Positions 36,211 to 46,157 are shown, numbered from the stretch's first letter. The stretch: DNA of 64,000 nucleotides from a bacterium (GCA_021780105.1 JAJXZJ010000023.1:117202-181201), one strand, 5' to 3'. The notes: generated from the letters alone by a model not told the origin. Numbers and translations: made by a program.

Positions 36211-36789
36211 ATGAACAAGACGCGGTTCGTCCTCGTTGGCGCGGTGTTGTTGCTCATGCTGGCGATCGGACTCTTGTTTGGTTTTGCGGCGGCACGCGTG
36301 ATGGCGCCCCCGGGCGGCATCCGCAGCCTGAACACCGCCACGCTGCTCACGCAGGTGCAGGGACTTTCCGAACTTGTCACCGTCAAATACGTCCTGGAAA
36401 AGGTCGTGGTGATCGAGGACGTGAAGATCTATGGCGAAAGCCGGGTCATTCTCCTGGCCCACGGCGTGGTGAAGGCCGGCGTGGACCTGGCGAAACTCAA
36501 ACCCGGCGACCTGGAGGTGCATGGCCGCGAAGTCGTGATCAACCTGCCGATGGCGACGATCACGGATGTGTATCTCGACGAGTCCCAAACCCAGGTGTTG
36601 GAGCACAGCACCGGCCTCTTCCGGAGTTACGACAAGGAACTCGAACAAAGCGCCCGGCGCGAGGCGCTCGACACGATCCGCCGCGCCGCGCGCTACAGCG
36701 GCATTGTGGACGAGGCCAACGCCCGCGCCAAGGAACAGCTCCGTCGTTTCTTCCAACAGCTCGGGTTCGCGACGGTGGTCATAAAATGA
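36211..36789 (+). CDS. DUF4230 domain-containing membrane-anchored protein
   Basis: The 192-residue protein has one N-terminal membrane helix (VLVGAVLLLMLAIGLLFGFAA) and then a DUF4230 domain, shown by the TVKYVLEKVVVIED start, the alternating strands ILLAHGVVKAGVDLAKLKPGD and VVINLPMATITDVYLDE, and the long C-terminal helix ending RRFFQQLGFATVVI. The domain would lie outside the cytoplasm. Function of the family is unknown. It is followed by lptD after 66 nt, but a separate promoter can be drawn for lptD. Confidence 0.8.
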   Translation: MNKTRFVLVGAVLLLMLAIGLLFGFAAARVMAPPGGIRSLNTATLLTQVQGLSELVTVKYVLEKVVVIEDVKIYGESRVILLAHGVVKAGVDLAKLKPGDLEVHGREVVINLPMATITDVYLDESQTQVLEHSTGLFRSYDKELEQSARREALDTIRRAARYSGIVDEANARAKEQLRRFFQQLGFATVVIK

Positions 36790-36816
36790 GGGACCGTCTC
36801 CCCGCGGCAAATCCGC

Positions 36817-36846
36817 TTGGCATAGGACACTTTATTTGACTAGCCT
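36817..36846 (+). promoter_or_regulatory. Putative lptD promoter
   Basis: TTGGCA (36817-36822), 18 nt, TAGCCT (36841-36846), with 9 nt to the ATG at 36856. The -35 is the same hexamer as at hemB and the DUF4230 gene. Confidence 0.4.
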
Positions 36847-36855
36847 CACGGCAAC

Positions 36856-39078
36856 ATGTGCAACGTGCAACGGCTCATCGGCCTGCTGCTGCTGGCGTGG
36901 TTTGGCGCCGGTCTCCTTCATGCCGCCGAGCCGGAGGAGCTGGTGGTGGAATGTTTGTCCACCAACGGCACCCAGAGTTTCTCCGAGGAAAAGGTCGGCC
37001 AGGGCGCCACGCAAACCGTGGAACACATTGCCGTGGCCTCCGATCCGGCCGGCGTCCGGGTGACCTACCGGGACGCGGAACTCACGGCCCTGCAGGTCCG
37101 GGCCAATGTGGACACGGGCGATGTCGTGGCCGAGGGCAACGTGCGCCTTCAGCGGGGCAAGGAACTTTGGATCAGCCAGAGCCTGAGTTACAACTTCCTC
37201 TCAACCCGGATCACGGCGCGGAATTTCCGCACGGGCTTGGGACCGCTCTTTGCGTCGGCCCGGGACCTGGATTCAAACCTCACCAATCACACCTATGCGG
37301 CCACCAATGCGGTCATCACGACGGATGACATTGCGAATCCGAGCTACCGGGTCGAGGCGCGGTCCATCCATGTGGTGCCCGGCCAATACATCGAGGCGGA
37401 CCACGCGACGCTCTACCTCGGCTCGGTGCCGACGATGTATTACCCGCACTACCGCCGCTATTTCAACCGCCACCCGAACAATTTCGTGTTCGTCCCCGGC
37501 TACCGCAGCCTGTTCGGGCCTTACTTGCTGGGCATCTACAACTGGACGATTTCCTCCAACGTCACTGCGGCGATCCATTTCGATTACCGTCAAAAACGCG
37601 GTTTCGGCGGCGGTCCCGATTTGACCTACAACGCCGGCGCTTACGGCGAAGGCGATATCAAGACTTACGCCACGCACGACGACATGCCCGGCACCGACAT
37701 CAACGGCCAGCCGATCAGGGGCGAGCGCGAGCGCATCAACTTCGCCCACTCGGCTTTCATCAACACCAACCTCGCCGTCAAGGTTGTCCTGCGCCAGCAA
37801 AGCGACATGTATGTGGTGCGGGATTTCTTTGAGAGCGAATACCAGATGGACGTCCAGCCCAAGTCGTTTCTCGAGGCCAGTCACTTCTGGCCCAACTACA
37901 GCCTGGACATCCTCGCTGAGCCGCGCGTCAATGACTTTCAGGAGACCGTCGAGCGACTCCCGGACGTGAAGCTCACCGCCCTGCGACAGCAGATCGGTTC
38001 GTCGCCGCTTTACTATGAAGGCGAAAACTCCATCGGCTACTTCCGGCGCGAGTTCGCGGATAATTCGCCGACCAACCAGACCAATTACGCCGCGATGCGC
38101 ACGGACACCTACCACCAGATTCTGCTGCCGCAGACCTTCTTCGGCTGGTTGAACGTCACCCCGCGCGTCGGCGGCCGGTTCACCTACTACGGCGAGGAGC
38201 AAGGGGTGGACAACCTCACCAGCAGCCAGAGCCGCTGGGTGTTCAACACCGGTGCGGAAATCTCCACGAAGTTGTCCCGGGTCTGGACCAGCCCGCGCAG
38301 CCGGCTGTTCGACGTGACGGAACTCCGGCACATCATGGAGCCATCCATCAACTACGTCTATATTCCCAACCCCAGCGTGGCGCCGACACAGCTTCCGCAG
38401 TTCGACTACGATCTCTACACCTTCCGCCCCCCGCCGATTGATTTTCCAGAGGACAACGCGATTGACGCGATTGACAGCCGGAACACGTTCCGCTACGGCC
38501 TGCGCAACAAGCTCCAGACCAAACGCAATGGCCAGATTGACAACCTGCTGAACTGGAACCTGATGATGGATTGGAACGTTGATCCGCGTCCGAACCAGTT
38601 CACCTATTCGGACGTTTATTCCGACATTGATTTCAAGCCGCGCTCCTGGTTGATCCTCAACTCCGAGGTGCGATACGACATCAATCACACCGAATGGACG
38701 CTGGCCAACCACAGCCTCACCATCCAGCCGAACGACATCTGGAACTGGAGCATTGGCCACCGCTACCTGCGCGACATTCCCGGCTACCCCGGCTCCGGCG
38801 AGAACGTCATCTTCAGCCGGGTGTATTGGCGCGTGAACGAGAACTGGGCGCTCCGGATTTCCCACCACTTCGACGCGCAGTATGGCAACATGCAGGAGCA
38901 ATACTACACCGTTTACCGCGACCTGCGCAGTTGGACGGCCGCCCTCACGTTCCGGCTGCGCGACAACTTGAACGGACCGCGGGATTTCACCGTGGCCCTG
39001 AGTTTCTCCCTGAAGTCCTTCCCGCGCCAGGTGCTCGGCCGCGACCGCGACGAGCCGTCGCTGCTGCTGGGCAGTTGA
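36856..39078 (+). CDS. lptD: LPS-assembly protein LptD-like outer membrane protein
   Basis: The 740-residue protein has a signal peptide (MCNVQRLIGLLLLAWFGAGLLHA) and the two-part build of LptD/OstA. Residues about 60-195 form the OstA-type jellyroll (LQVRANVDTGDVVAEGNVRL, GQYIEADHATLYLG), followed by VPTMYYPHYRRYF and a long beta-barrel rich in Tyr, Asn and Arg with NYVYIPNPS and repeated amphipathic strands. LptD inserts lipopolysaccharide into the outer leaflet of the outer membrane, so this supports an LPS-bearing cell. LptE is not apparent here. An M16-family gene follows after 83 nt and may be cotranscribed. Confidence 0.85.
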   Translation: MCNVQRLIGLLLLAWFGAGLLHAAEPEELVVECLSTNGTQSFSEEKVGQGATQTVEHIAVASDPAGVRVTYRDAELTALQVRANVDTGDVVAEGNVRLQRGKELWISQSLSYNFLSTRITARNFRTGLGPLFASARDLDSNLTNHTYAATNAVITTDDIANPSYRVEARSIHVVPGQYIEADHATLYLGSVPTMYYPHYRRYFNRHPNNFVFVPGYRSLFGPYLLGIYNWTISSNVTAAIHFDYRQKRGFGGGPDLTYNAGAYGEGDIKTYATHDDMPGTDINGQPIRGERERINFAHSAFINTNLAVKVVLRQQSDMYVVRDFFESEYQMDVQPKSFLEASHFWPNYSLDILAEPRVNDFQETVERLPDVKLTALRQQIGSSPLYYEGENSIGYFRREFADNSPTNQTNYAAMRTDTYHQILLPQTFFGWLNVTPRVGGRFTYYGEEQGVDNLTSSQSRWVFNTGAEISTKLSRVWTSPRSRLFDVTELRHIMEPSINYVYIPNPSVAPTQLPQFDYDLYTFRPPPIDFPEDNAIDAIDSRNTFRYGLRNKLQTKRNGQIDNLLNWNLMMDWNVDPRPNQFTYSDVYSDIDFKPRSWLILNSEVRYDINHTEWTLANHSLTIQPNDIWNWSIGHRYLRDIPGYPGSGENVIFSRVYWRVNENWALRISHHFDAQYGNMQEQYYTVYRDLRSWTAALTFRLRDNLNGPRDFTVALSFSLKSFPRQVLGRDRDEPSLLLGS

Positions 39079-39161
39079 ACCGGCACGATGCCGGCCGCGC
39101 GCTCCGCCGCGCCTTCTCTTCGATTGTGCTGCAGCGCGGCGGCGTCTATGCTGCGCGCCGC

Positions 39162-40475
39162 ATGAGCGATTTGCACGACATCCCGGCTCCGCGGCCGGCG
39201 GGCACGAAGACCGTCAGCCAGCCGGTCCGGAAATTTGACCTGCCCAACGGCGTGCGCCTCCTGGTCAAGGAAGACCACCGGCTGCCATTCGTGGAATTTC
39301 GCGCCGTCCTGCGCGGCGGTGTGCTGGCCGAAACCGCGACGGACAACGGCATCACCCAACTGCTCTCCCGGATGCTGCTGCAGGGCACGGCCACGCGCAA
39401 CGCCGCGCAGATTGCCGGCGAGATCGAGAGCGTGGGTGGCGGCGTGGACACCTTTGGCGGCAACAACAGCTTCGGGGTCAGCGCCGAAGTCATGCGCGAA
39501 GACTTCGCGCTCGGACTCGACATCGTGCTGGACGTGTTGCGGCAGCCAGCCTTTCCCGCCGGCGCCTTGGAGCGCGAGCGCGCGATCCAAATTGCCGGCA
39601 TCAAGGACCAACGCGACCAGGTGCTGCCGAGCGCCATCCGGATCATGCGGCGCGCCATGTTCGGCGGCGCCGGTTACGGCCTGGACACCCTGGGCACCGA
39701 GGAGAGTGTCGCTTCCCTGACACAAGCCGGCCTGGCCGCGTTCCACCAGCGGCTCGCCGTGGCGGACAACTGCGTGCTCGCCATTTATGGCGACGTGCAG
39801 ACGGAGGCAACGAAGAGTGCCGTGGCCAGATCGCTGGCCAACTGGAAATCCACTTCGGCCGCCGGCGCGCTGGCGCCGCCCACCCCCCGGCCGACGGCCG
39901 CCGTCAACGGTGCCCGGCGCGCGGCGGAAACCCGCGACAAAAAGCAGGCCGTGGTCGTTGTCGGTTTTCCCGGCTCCACGCTCGACGCGCCGGATCGTTT
40001 CGCCCTGGAACTCCTGCAGGAGGCGTGCAGCGACCTGGGATCCCGCCTGTTCTTGCGGATTCGCGAGCAGCTTGGCCTGGCCTATTACGTCGGCGCACAA
40101 AATTTCCTCGGACTGGTGCCGGGCTATTTCGCATTTTACGCCGGCACGGCCCCCGGGGCGGCTGAACGGGTGGAGCGGGAGCTGGTCGCCGAGGCAAAAC
40201 TTCTGGGCGACGAGGGCCTGACGCCGGAGGAATTGCAACGCGCGAAGGCCAAAGTCATCGGCCAAAAGAAAATCGCCCGGCAGGACCTTGCCGGCGTCGC
40301 CCTGACGAACGCGCTCGACGAACTGTTCGGCCTGGGCTTCGCCAACGCGGACCGCGACGACGCACGGTTCGAGGCGGTCACGTCGGCGCAGGTTCAGGCC
40401 GCCGCCCGCAAATATCTGCACCCGGACGCAATGGTGTTGGCGCAGGTTCAAGGCGCCACGCCCGACGAAGCCTGA
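39162..40475 (+). CDS. M16-family peptidase-like protein lacking the zinc-binding HxxEH motif
   Basis: The 437-residue protein has the two-domain M16B fold: FDLPNGVRLLVKED at the start, GGGVDTFGGNNSFGVS, YGLDTLGTEESV, and in the second half ELLQEACSDLGSRLF and IREQLGLAYYVG with the Arg301/Tyr308 pair that closes the active cleft in partner subunits. The position of the metal motif reads GITQLLSRMLL, so the three ligands of HxxEH are replaced by Gln66, Ser69 and Arg70. It is therefore a non-catalytic subunit in the sense of M16 heterodimers, but no active partner gene is in the window. No signal peptide is visible. Confidence 0.85.
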   Translation: MSDLHDIPAPRPAGTKTVSQPVRKFDLPNGVRLLVKEDHRLPFVEFRAVLRGGVLAETATDNGITQLLSRMLLQGTATRNAAQIAGEIESVGGGVDTFGGNNSFGVSAEVMREDFALGLDIVLDVLRQPAFPAGALERERAIQIAGIKDQRDQVLPSAIRIMRRAMFGGAGYGLDTLGTEESVASLTQAGLAAFHQRLAVADNCVLAIYGDVQTEATKSAVARSLANWKSTSAAGALAPPTPRPTAAVNGARRAAETRDKKQAVVVVGFPGSTLDAPDRFALELLQEACSDLGSRLFLRIREQLGLAYYVGAQNFLGLVPGYFAFYAGTAPGAAERVERELVAEAKLLGDEGLTPEELQRAKAKVIGQKKIARQDLAGVALTNALDELFGLGFANADRDDARFEAVTSAQVQAAARKYLHPDAMVLAQVQGATPDEA

Positions 40476-40507
40476 CCGCGACCGGAGCGGCAGACCGCGT
40501 GACATTC

Positions 40508-43500
40508 TCACCCGCGCTCGGACGCGGCCACCGGCTCCACGCAGGCGTGGCTGAGCGCAAAGGTGACCGCCGCGGTCATGTCCAGGTGGCGACCCGCGGC
40601 AATCGCCGCCGCCCGATCTCCCGCGGGCAGGCCGGTGCAGACTGCATCCAGCAACTGGTTTTGCTGAACCGTCTCGGCCGGCGACAGCGGCGCGCCGATG
40701 GCCTCGCGCAAAGCGGCGGCCGCGCCGACCAACTGCAAGGCGCACACGGCGCGCCCCTGCAAGGCGCCGAGCTTGGCGAAGTATTCGAGGAGAAAGGCGA
40801 TGGCCCGCCGGTCGCCCAGTTCGAGGTTGACCGCCAGACTGTTTTTCAAACAGTCCAGCGCGGTGGCGAAATCCTCCTGATCCACTGCCACGTCGGCGAG
40901 ACTGCTGAGCGCGTTGGCCGTGGCCCAGCGATCGCCCACCTGGCGGTTGAGCGCGACGCTTTCCTCCAGCAGCGTGCGGGCCCCCGCGCGATCGCCCAAA
41001 TCCCGCAACACCAGCGCGAGGTTGTTGAGCGAATTGGCGATGGCCCAGCGATCGGCGAGGTCGCGGCGCAGCCGCAACGCCTCCTCATGCAAGGCCCGCG
41101 ACTGTGTGAACTCGCCGGCAAACTGCGCGAGAATGCCGAGGTTGCTCAGCAGGCTGGCGATGCGCGGCCGGTCGTCCTGGCGCCGACGGAGGGCGAGGCT
41201 TTGCTCGTAGAACCCGCGCGCTTTCGGGTAGTCGCCCTGCTGTGCCGCCAGCGTGCCCGCGCCGTGCAACGCCTGCGCCTCGCCAGCTTCGTCGGCTTGT
41301 TCAACAAAGCCGCGCCGCGCTTCCTCAAACCAGCGGCTCGCCTCGGCATACTGGCATTGTTTGCGCAACAGATCGGCGGTTGCGTTCCGGCACCGCGCGC
41401 GCCGGAGGCGGTCGCCGACCGCTTCCGCCAACGCGGCGGCCCCGGCGTAAATCTCGCCGGCCTCCTTCCAGCTTCCGACCAGTTCCAGGACCTGACCCAG
41501 ACGCAGCAAAACGTCCACCTTGTCACCGCCACCGAGCCGCGGCAGCAACTGCCGGTAGTAATCAATGGCCGCGGCATTGGCGTATTGGGCCTGCGCCGCT
41601 TCGCCGGCCCGGCGCAGATAGTCGCAGCCTTTGGCGGTGTCGTTGCTGCGCCCAAAGTGGAACGCCAGCAGGTCGAGCTGCTGCGCGAGTTCACCGGCGA
41701 ACGTGGTTTCAATGAAACGGCCGATCTGCGCGTGCAACCGGGCGCGCGTCGCGAACGACAGGCTTTCGTAGGCGACTTCCTGCGTGACGACGTGTTTGAA
41801 GAGATACACCAGCTCCGGTTCCGGGGCGTCCAGCGCCGTCAGTTCGAGGCGCCGGAGTGCGTCCAGATCTCCGCGCACCCGGCCGGGATCGCCCAGTTCG
41901 GGATGCGCGCCCCAGAGCATCGCCGCACGGAAAACGCGGCCAATGACGCTGGCCACTTTCAGCGCGGCCTGCTGATTCTCCGTGAGCTGGTCAATGCGCG
42001 TGAGGATCAAACTGTGCAGGCTGGAAGGCAGCTCGACCTGTTCCCACGTCGCCGGCTGGTCCAGCCGCAGCCCGCGCTCACCGAGGTAGTCCAACAGCTC
42101 CTCGATGTAAAACGGATTGCCCTCGGCCCGCGTCACCAACCGCGCCACCAGCGCCGGTGGCGCCACCGCGTCGTCGCCGAACAGCCGCCGCAGTTTCAAG
42201 CCGACCAGTTGCGCCGCCTCGTCCGCGCCCAGCCGCACGAGCGGCACCTCGGTGAAATACGGCAGCGCCGGCAGCGCGTCGGGCCGCGGTTCCGTGGGAT
42301 TCGGCGGACGGGTGGTGAGCAGGACGAACACGGGCAGGCTGGCGATCGTCCGCGCCACGGCCTCCAGCAGCTCGCGCGAAAGCGCGTCCATCCAGTGCAA
42401 ATCTTCGAGCAGCAGGAACAGCGGTTCGCGCCGCGCGCGGTGCCGCAGGCAGTCCATCAACAGCGCTTCGAGTGACGCCTTGCGCAACTTCGGATCGAAG
42501 GCGCGGGTCAATTCGTTGTCCGGCAGCGGCACCTGGGTCACCGCCGCCAGCAACGGCGCGCGCGCCACGGCCTCTTGATCCATGTCGCGCAGCGCCTCCT
42601 CCAGCAGATGCGTCTGCACCGGCAGGGACTGGCCGTCCTGCAGGTGGAACCACGCGCGCCAGACGCTCCGCCACGCGAAGTAGCTCGTGTTGGTGCCGTA
42701 AGACTGAAACTGCCCGACCAACACCGTCGCGCCGCGCTGCCGTGCCCGGCGCAGGATTTCCGCGGCCAGGCGCGATTTGCCGGTGCCCGCCTCGGCAACG
42801 AGTTGGACCACCCGGCCCTGGCCGGCGAGCGCGCCGGTGAGTTGCTCCTCGATCAACGCCTGCTCCACCGTCCGCCCAACCATCGGCAGGACGTAAGCCG
42901 GTTCGTGCAGCCGCCCGGCCGCGGCCTCGCCCGCGCCGACCAGCGCGAAGACCGGCACCGGCCCGGATTTGCCTTTGAGATGAACCGGCGGGAGTTCCTG
43001 CCAGGCAAAACCGGCCGGCGCGCGTTGGCGCACGGCGCCGCTGACCAGGAGCTGGCCCGGCGCGGCATGCTGCATCAACCGCGCAGCCAGGTTGACCTCG
43101 TCGCCCATGATGCCGTAAGTCCGGCGCGTGGCGCCGCCGTAGCTGCCGGCGCAAACCGTGCCGGCGCTCAAGCCAAGCTGGAGGTCGCGCACGAACGCCA
43201 GTTCGGCTGGCACGTTGCGCAGTTCGTTCAGGGCCAGCAGCGCGCGACGGGTGTTGTCTTCGTGCGCAATCGGCACACCGAAGGCACCGTAAAGGTAACT
43301 GCCTTTGTCACCGATGGTCAGTCCCAGCAAGTAGCCGTCGTAGTCGGCCAACCGCCGTTGCGTCCAACGGATGTAGGCGTCCAGTTTGGCGCCGGCGGCT
43401 TCGTCGCCGTCGTAATCAATCCCCGTGAAACGAATGAAAAACACCACCGCCGGGCGCAACTCGGTGAGGAATTCGCCCTGCTGTGCCACGAGGCGTTGAT

Positions 43501-44218
43501 ACACGGGCGGGAGAACCCACGGCCGCAGACGGTCCGCTGCAACGCCGCCCTCGCGCTCGGGGGCGGGCGCGATCAGCGGCACGAGCTGGTCAAGCCGCGC
43601 CGCCACGGCAAAGGTGGCACCGGCCTCGGCCCGCCAGTCGCTCACGACCAGAAGTTCCGCCAGGGCCGCGGCCGCCACCGGATCCAGCACCACTTCGTGC
43701 TGACGCGCCAGCCCTTGCGCCGTGGTCATCCGGACGAGCGTCTCGCCGGCCATCACATCGAGAAGTTGCACCGCGGGGTCGCCCGCCACAAAGCGCCGCA
43801 CCGCGCCGGCAGCGACACCCACTTTCATGGCGAGCGTGGCGGCCTGGCCGCCCGGCAAGGGAACGGACGCAAATGGCTGCATGGCCAGTTGCATCGCCAG
43901 CGCGCTCGCGGTGGCGTGGCGTCCGTCGTCGCCGTCGAACCAGCAGGTGATGGCATCGCCACTGAAACCGATGACGCTGCCGCCAAAGCGTTGAACCTCG
44001 GCGATGACGACATCGTAAACGAGATTCAGTTGGCGGGTCAGTTCCTCCGGGCCGCGCCGCGCGCCGAGTGAGCGGGTCAACGCCTCCGCCAGCGGCGTGA
44101 AGCCGGAGATGTCCGCAAACAACGCGGCGCCACACGTCCGGTCCGGCAACGATCCGCCGCCGCCCGTCAAGCTGGCGAGGCGGTCCTGGGGAAGGTAACC
44201 ACGTAGCCCGAAGATCAT
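40508..44218 (-). CDS. Tandem class III nucleotide cyclase / AAA-type ATPase / TPR protein, soluble adenylyl cyclase-like
   Basis: The 1236-residue cytoplasmic protein has two cyclase homology domains, an ATPase and a TPR tail, the order of animal soluble adenylyl cyclase (ADCY10). Cyclase domain 1 (about 28-185) holds both metal aspartates, Asp36 (LFADISGFT) and Asp88 (GFSGDAITCWF). Domain 2 (about 255-425) lacks the first Asp (FFIRFTGI) but supplies transition-state residues Asn376 and Arg380 (DEVNLAARLM). The pair could thus make one active site. The AAA_16 module has Walker A AEAGTGKS (475-482) and Walker B LFLLLEDLHWMD (600-611). Residues about 870-1200 are TPR repeats (ANSLNNLALVLRDLGDRAGA). 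It would make cAMP or cGMP under control of an unknown ligand. Confidence 0.88.
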   Translation of the reverse strand: MIFGLRGYLPQDRLASLTGGGGSLPDRTCGAALFADISGFTPLAEALTRSLGARRGPEELTRQLNLVYDVVIAEVQRFGGSVIGFSGDAITCWFDGDDGRHATASALAMQLAMQPFASVPLPGGQAATLAMKVGVAAGAVRRFVAGDPAVQLLDVMAGETLVRMTTAQGLARQHEVVLDPVAAAALAELLVVSDWRAEAGATFAVAARLDQLVPLIAPAPEREGGVAADRLRPWVLPPVYQRLVAQQGEFLTELRPAVVFFIRFTGIDYDGDEAAGAKLDAYIRWTQRRLADYDGYLLGLTIGDKGSYLYGAFGVPIAHEDNTRRALLALNELRNVPAELAFVRDLQLGLSAGTVCAGSYGGATRRTYGIMGDEVNLAARLMQHAAPGQLLVSGAVRQRAPAGFAWQELPPVHLKGKSGPVPVFALVGAGEAAAGRLHEPAYVLPMVGRTVEQALIEEQLTGALAGQGRVVQLVAEAGTGKSRLAAEILRRARQRGATVLVGQFQSYGTNTSYFAWRSVWRAWFHLQDGQSLPVQTHLLEEALRDMDQEAVARAPLLAAVTQVPLPDNELTRAFDPKLRKASLEALLMDCLRHRARREPLFLLLEDLHWMDALSRELLEAVARTIASLPVFVLLTTRPPNPTEPRPDALPALPYFTEVPLVRLGADEAAQLVGLKLRRLFGDDAVAPPALVARLVTRAEGNPFYIEELLDYLGERGLRLDQPATWEQVELPSSLHSLILTRIDQLTENQQAALKVASVIGRVFRAAMLWGAHPELGDPGRVRGDLDALRRLELTALDAPEPELVYLFKHVVTQEVAYESLSFATRARLHAQIGRFIETTFAGELAQQLDLLAFHFGRSNDTAKGCDYLRRAGEAAQAQYANAAAIDYYRQLLPRLGGGDKVDVLLRLGQVLELVGSWKEAGEIYAGAAALAEAVGDRLRRARCRNATADLLRKQCQYAEASRWFEEARRGFVEQADEAGEAQALHGAGTLAAQQGDYPKARGFYEQSLALRRRQDDRPRIASLLSNLGILAQFAGEFTQSRALHEEALRLRRDLADRWAIANSLNNLALVLRDLGDRAGARTLLEESVALNRQVGDRWATANALSSLADVAVDQEDFATALDCLKNSLAVNLELGDRRAIAFLLEYFAKLGALQGRAVCALQLVGAAAALREAIGAPLSPAETVQQNQLLDAVCTGLPAGDRAAAIAAGRHLDMTAAVTFALSHACVEPVAASERG

Positions 44219-44412
44219 ATCATTGCAGCCGTGTTTGTGGCCCCGGGTCTTCCTGCGGACGGCGGCCGATGCGGCAGCAGGCGCCCGCCACCGTCCGCTT
44301 GCTGCGCGAACTCAAGGGCCGTTCGAACCGGGGCGTTGGCACTCGCGGTCAATTTAGCGGCCGGCACGGTCGGCGCAACTGGCGCCGGCGGCACAAACGC
44401 GATTCGTTACTG

Positions 44413-46155
44413 TCAGACCGGTGCGGAGAAGTCGGGATTCAGCCGGCGGGTGAGCCGCTGCATTTCCGCGATGGAAACCAGTCCTTGTTGCACCTTGCTC
44501 CAGCCTTCATCGCGCAGGGAACGCCAGCCCTGGCGCTGGGCTGCCGCGCGAAGCCCGACGGTCTTGACGTCCGCACCGAGCATGTCAGCGATCTCGTCGC
44601 TCATGATAAAAAACTCGTAAATCGCCACCCGGCCGCGATTGCCCTTCTGGTTGCACTCGACGCAGCCGCGGCCCTGAAACGCCTTGACGTCAACCGGCTT
44701 GATCCGCAGCGCGCCGGCCATCTCCTCGCGCACGGGATCCGGGATGTGCGGTGCAGGTTCGAGGCAGTGCCGGCACACGCGCTGGGCCAGCCGCTGCGCG
44801 ATGCTGCACACCAGCGAGGAGCCGAGCAGGAAGGCGTCTATCTGCATGTCGAGCAGGCGCGTCAGGGCGCTGATGCTGTCGTTCGTGTGCAGGGTGGAAA
44901 ACACGAGGTGGCCGGTTTGCGCCGCGCGCACGGCGATTTCCGCGGTCTGTGCGTCGCGGATTTCGCCGATGAGCACCACGTCGGGATCATGCCGGAGCAC
45001 CGAGCGCAGCCCGCTGGCAAATGTCAGCCCCACTTCCTCGCGCGTCTGGATCTGGAGGATGCCCTCGAGCTGGTATTCGACGGGATCCTCGATCGTGATG
45101 ATCTTGCGCCGGCCGTCGTTGGCCTGGTGGAGCGCGGCGTAAAGGGTGGTGGTCTTGCCGCTGCCGGTGGGACCGGTCATCAGCACCAGGCCCTGCGGCA
45201 GTTGCGTGAGCTGCTGGATCAGGCCAGCCTGGCGCGGCTCCAGGCCGAGGTCCGCCAGGTCGAGCGAAAGGCTCTGCCGGCCGAGGATGCGCAGGCAGAT
45301 CGCCTCGCCGTGGCGGGTGGGAATGACAGACAGGCGCAGATCGTAATCGTTCGCGCCGGCCTTGGTGGTGATACGGCCGTCGTGCGGCAGGCGCTTCTCG
45401 GCGATGTTCAGCCCGGCCATGATTTTCAGGCGCGACACCAGCGCCGCGTAGATTTCGCGCAGGCCTGCCGGCGCCGGCACGGCCTGCATCATGCCGTCAA
45501 TCCGGTAGCGGAGTTGAATGTTCGAGAAATACGGCTCGATATGAATGTCCGTGGCCTCCAGCCGCAGGGCTTCAAACAAAACCTGCTCCACGAACCGGCC
45601 GATCGTCGCCTCCACCGCCGAGTCGCCGCCCTCCTGCGTCGGCACGTCAAACACGAGGTCGTGCGTGGCGTCCGCCAGGGCGCGGTCCTCGCGCAGATGC
45701 TGGATCGTCTCCGCGCCCAGGCCGAAATGGTCCTTGATGACCGCGCGGATGCTGCTCGGCGTGGCCAGCACGGATTTGAACTGCCGGTTCAGGAGCAGCC
45801 GCAGGTTGCCGAGTTCCACCTGCCGCGGCGGTTCGCAGAAAGCCAGCGTCAGCAGCTCGCCTTCCACGGCGGCGGGAATCACGCGGTGGTTCAGCATCAC
45901 GTTGACCGGCACTTCCTCGAGCATTCCCGGCGGAAACGCAAAGTGGGCCAGGTCCACGAATTCCATCCCGTGGAGCGACGCCAGCGCGCGGAACGTGTCC
46001 TCCTCCGAGGCGATGTTCTGTTCCACGATGATCGTGTGCTGCGCGCGCCGTTGTTTTTCCTGGAGGCGCCGCACGGTTTCGGCCTGGATTTCCGTCAGAC
46101 GGCCTTGTTCGAGCAGCAGGTCGGCCACTTCACGTTTTGACGGCTCGGCGTCCAT
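44413..46155 (-). CDS. pilB: PilB/GspE-family assembly ATPase
   Basis: The 580-residue protein powers pilus or pseudopilus extension at the inner membrane. An N-terminal T2SSE_N domain (about 1-150) precedes the ATPase core: ATDIHIEPYF, the Walker A GPTGSGKTT (Lys334), the Asp box ITIEDPVEYQLEG, Walker B PDVVLIGEIRD and the His box TGHLVFSTLHTNDS. The zinc knuckle has its four cysteines (CRHC and CVEC). The ATG at 46155 is chosen, 2 nt before the preceding gene's stop codon on the transcribed strand; the frame extends further upstream over that gene. It is the last gene of a minus-strand operon; the platform protein PilC/GspF is not in the window. Confidence 0.92.
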   Translation of the reverse strand: MDAEPSKREVADLLLEQGRLTEIQAETVRRLQEKQRRAQHTIIVEQNIASEEDTFRALASLHGMEFVDLAHFAFPPGMLEEVPVNVMLNHRVIPAAVEGELLTLAFCEPPRQVELGNLRLLLNRQFKSVLATPSSIRAVIKDHFGLGAETIQHLREDRALADATHDLVFDVPTQEGGDSAVEATIGRFVEQVLFEALRLEATDIHIEPYFSNIQLRYRIDGMMQAVPAPAGLREIYAALVSRLKIMAGLNIAEKRLPHDGRITTKAGANDYDLRLSVIPTRHGEAICLRILGRQSLSLDLADLGLEPRQAGLIQQLTQLPQGLVLMTGPTGSGKTTTLYAALHQANDGRRKIITIEDPVEYQLEGILQIQTREEVGLTFASGLRSVLRHDPDVVLIGEIRDAQTAEIAVRAAQTGHLVFSTLHTNDSISALTRLLDMQIDAFLLGSSLVCSIAQRLAQRVCRHCLEPAPHIPDPVREEMAGALRIKPVDVKAFQGRGCVECNQKGNRGRVAIYEFFIMSDEIADMLGADVKTVGLRAAAQRQGWRSLRDEGWSKVQQGLVSIAEMQRLTRRLNPDFSAPV

Positions 46156-46157
46156 GG

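Noticed and set aside
40499..42475. Open plus-strand frame of 658 codons across the cyclase gene
   Set aside because: It lies antisense to TPR repeats, whose periodic codons produce a repetitive mirror translation.
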